Source: Cytophagia bacterium (GTDB taxonomy: Bacteria; Bacteroidota; Bacteroidia; UBA7662). From it: a stretch of 42,840 nucleotides of DNA. The stretch is taken from positions 1 through 42,840 of the forward strand of contig RFOZ01000002.1 in assembly GCA_009926405.1 (NCBI GenBank), read 5' to 3'. Shown here one piece after another: positions 42,014 through 42,840 of the stretch. Below the pieces are notes generated by a model that was not told the DNA's origin, searched no databases, and saw only the letters and a program-made list of their open reading frames with translations. A program made the translations under genes and the position numbers. Within the stretch, counting starts at the first letter, position 1, and each line of letters starts with the position of its first letter.

Positions 42014-42687
42014 ATGGTGCGAATGATTTGCCTTTTAATCGTCTTGCTTTGCCAACAAAGCCTGGCCGGAAACGGGAACGGGAACGGGTCCACCCCTTAC
42101 CTGGAGAACGTCTTTTCCACCAACCTTGCCGGGGTGCGGCTCCAAACAGAGGGGGATCCCTTTGCCTCGCCCGTTTGGGAATTGGGCTCCAACAACGCAC
42201 CCTTGGTTTTGCATTTTGATGATTTGGAAGGGGGTTATCGGCCTTACACCGTTCGGCTGGTCCCTTGTCGCCGGGATTGGACCCCCTCGGATTTGTTCGA
42301 GTCCCAAGCCTTTGAAGGCCTGGACCGGGAACTCATCCAAGCGCATCGACCCTCGTTCAACACCTTGCAGCGATACACCCACTACAGCCATCCCCTGCCT
42401 TCCGAAACCTTGCGCCCCAAAATATCCGGCAATTTCGCCGTCCTGGTATATGCAGACCAAGACCTTCAGGAACCTGTTTTGGTCCGCCGCCTTTTGGTTC
42501 TTGAAAACCGGGTTTCGGTCGCGGCGCTTATTCGAAGAACCTATGCGGGCCGTCAGGCTTTGAGCCATCAACAATTGGAACTGGACTTGACCCTCGGTCG
42601 TTTGACAATTCAGCAACCGGCCCAGGACTTGAGCCTGCATGTTTTGCAAAACGGAGATTGGAACAGCCTCCGATCGGTGCCCCCCTT
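42014..42687 (+). CDS. DUF5103 protein, 5' part, interrupted at a suspected chimeric junction
   Basis: The frame opens with a signal peptide (MVRMICLLIVLLCQQSLAG) and continues with the DUF5103 pattern known from secreted or outer-membrane Bacteroidetes proteins: LENVFSTNLAGVRLQ, APLVLHFDDLEGGYRPYTVRLVPC, RDWTPSDL, FNTLQRYTHYSHPLP, ISGNFAVLVYADQD and LSLHVLQNGDWN. These are met in the usual order up to about residue 220 of a family that is normally around 400 or more residues. After roughly 42680 the sequence no longer resembles DUF5103. The frame stays open to the window edge only because the G+C-rich end lacks stop codons. It is divergent from nqrA. The gene is missing from simple ORF calls because it has no stop. 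Function unknown. Confidence 0.75.
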
Positions 42688-42840
42688 CCCCACCACGTTG
42701 CTCTCCTGCAGCGGGCGGGGCAGCATCACGAAGGGGAGCATCGGCTCCTCCGAAGGCTTCAGGCGCACGATGTTGGCACCGAAGTTGGGGAAGTCCTTGG
42801 CGTTGGGGGGCTCGAGCTGGCCCGACGGGCTCACCTTGTC
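42676..42840 (-). CDS. DUF1501-like (planctomycete-type) fragment, probably foreign to the contig
   Basis: Read on the minus strand from the window edge, 55 codons give SPSGQLEPPNAKDFPNFG, then ANIVRLKPSEEPMLPFVMLP, then ESNVVGKGGT. This is the conserved FPxxG...PPYVxLP...GxxxxGQxAGFLG region of DUF1501 proteins, which are abundant in Planctomycetes. The match stops just where AGFLG would follow. The fragment is about two thirds G+C by my count, against about 56% in the preceding 150 bases. Neither end of the gene is present. It is best explained as a misassembly. Confidence 0.55.

Noticed and set aside
42688..42840. Continuation of the DUF5103 frame to the window edge
   Set aside because: The plus-frame translation after about 42680 has no DUF5103 character, while the minus frame reads as DUF1501; the open frame reflects high G+C.

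Overview
The window reads as a chromosomal segment of an aerobic, aquatic-type Bacteroidota (Bacteroidetes) bacterium of roughly 50% G+C. The evidence is a type IX secretion (T9SS) sorting domain, DUF4199, DUF5103 and BatA-type proteins, CarboxypepD_reg/TonB receptors, -7 promoter elements of the form TAnnTTTG, a Bacteroidetes-type short arginine decarboxylase, Na+-NQR, and a proteorhodopsin with the D-T-E proton-pump motif. No phage, IS element, CRISPR array or plasmid gene was found. About 150 bp at the right end appear foreign.

Left part (1-9.7 kb): the start of an XRE regulator; tRNA-Arg(ACG) with its terminator; a secreted GH16 laminarinase-like enzyme; a convergent light-driven proton pump rhodopsin; a 1275-residue secreted alpha/beta-hydrolase with four tandem carbohydrate-binding-like domains, a dockerin-like module and a T9SS tail; an AraC regulator with a degenerate receiver domain; and imidazolonepropionase (HutI). 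The GH16 enzyme and the hydrolase share the same C-terminal dockerin-like module, which links them as surface degradation enzymes.

Middle part (9.7-19.3 kb): a DegP/HtrA protease, the flotillin-like FloA, and an arginine group (arginyl-tRNA synthetase, arginase and a divergently transcribed arginine decarboxylase). Then come a 58-residue basic small protein, an acyl-CoA carboxylase carboxyltransferase subunit, the SRP RNA, and a small transaldolase whose ATG lies nine bases beyond the SRP RNA T-run.

Right part (19.3-41.9 kb): eighteen consecutive minus-strand genes with no gap above 50 bp. In transcription order they are nqrABCDEF, sucC, a TonB-dependent receptor, a 1019-residue TPR lipoprotein-like or secreted protein, an outer-membrane barrel-like protein, a SPOR-like membrane protein, a BatA/VWA protein, a dihydroorotase-like protein lacking most metal ligands, an unrecognised acidic protein, two DUF4199-type membrane proteins, a GT2 and a GT4. 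This joins respiratory sodium pumping and TCA energy metabolism to an envelope-biogenesis block.

Right end: a DUF5103 gene, divergent from nqrA, breaks off near 42.68 kb. It is followed on the opposite strand by a G+C-rich fragment reading like a planctomycete DUF1501 protein. This is most likely an assembly chimera at the contig end and should be settled before the last 160 bp are interpreted. I found no clear new defence or mobile system. The best candidates for undescribed biology are the degenerate dihydroorotase with its membrane-protein partners and the TonB receptor/TPR/barrel trio.
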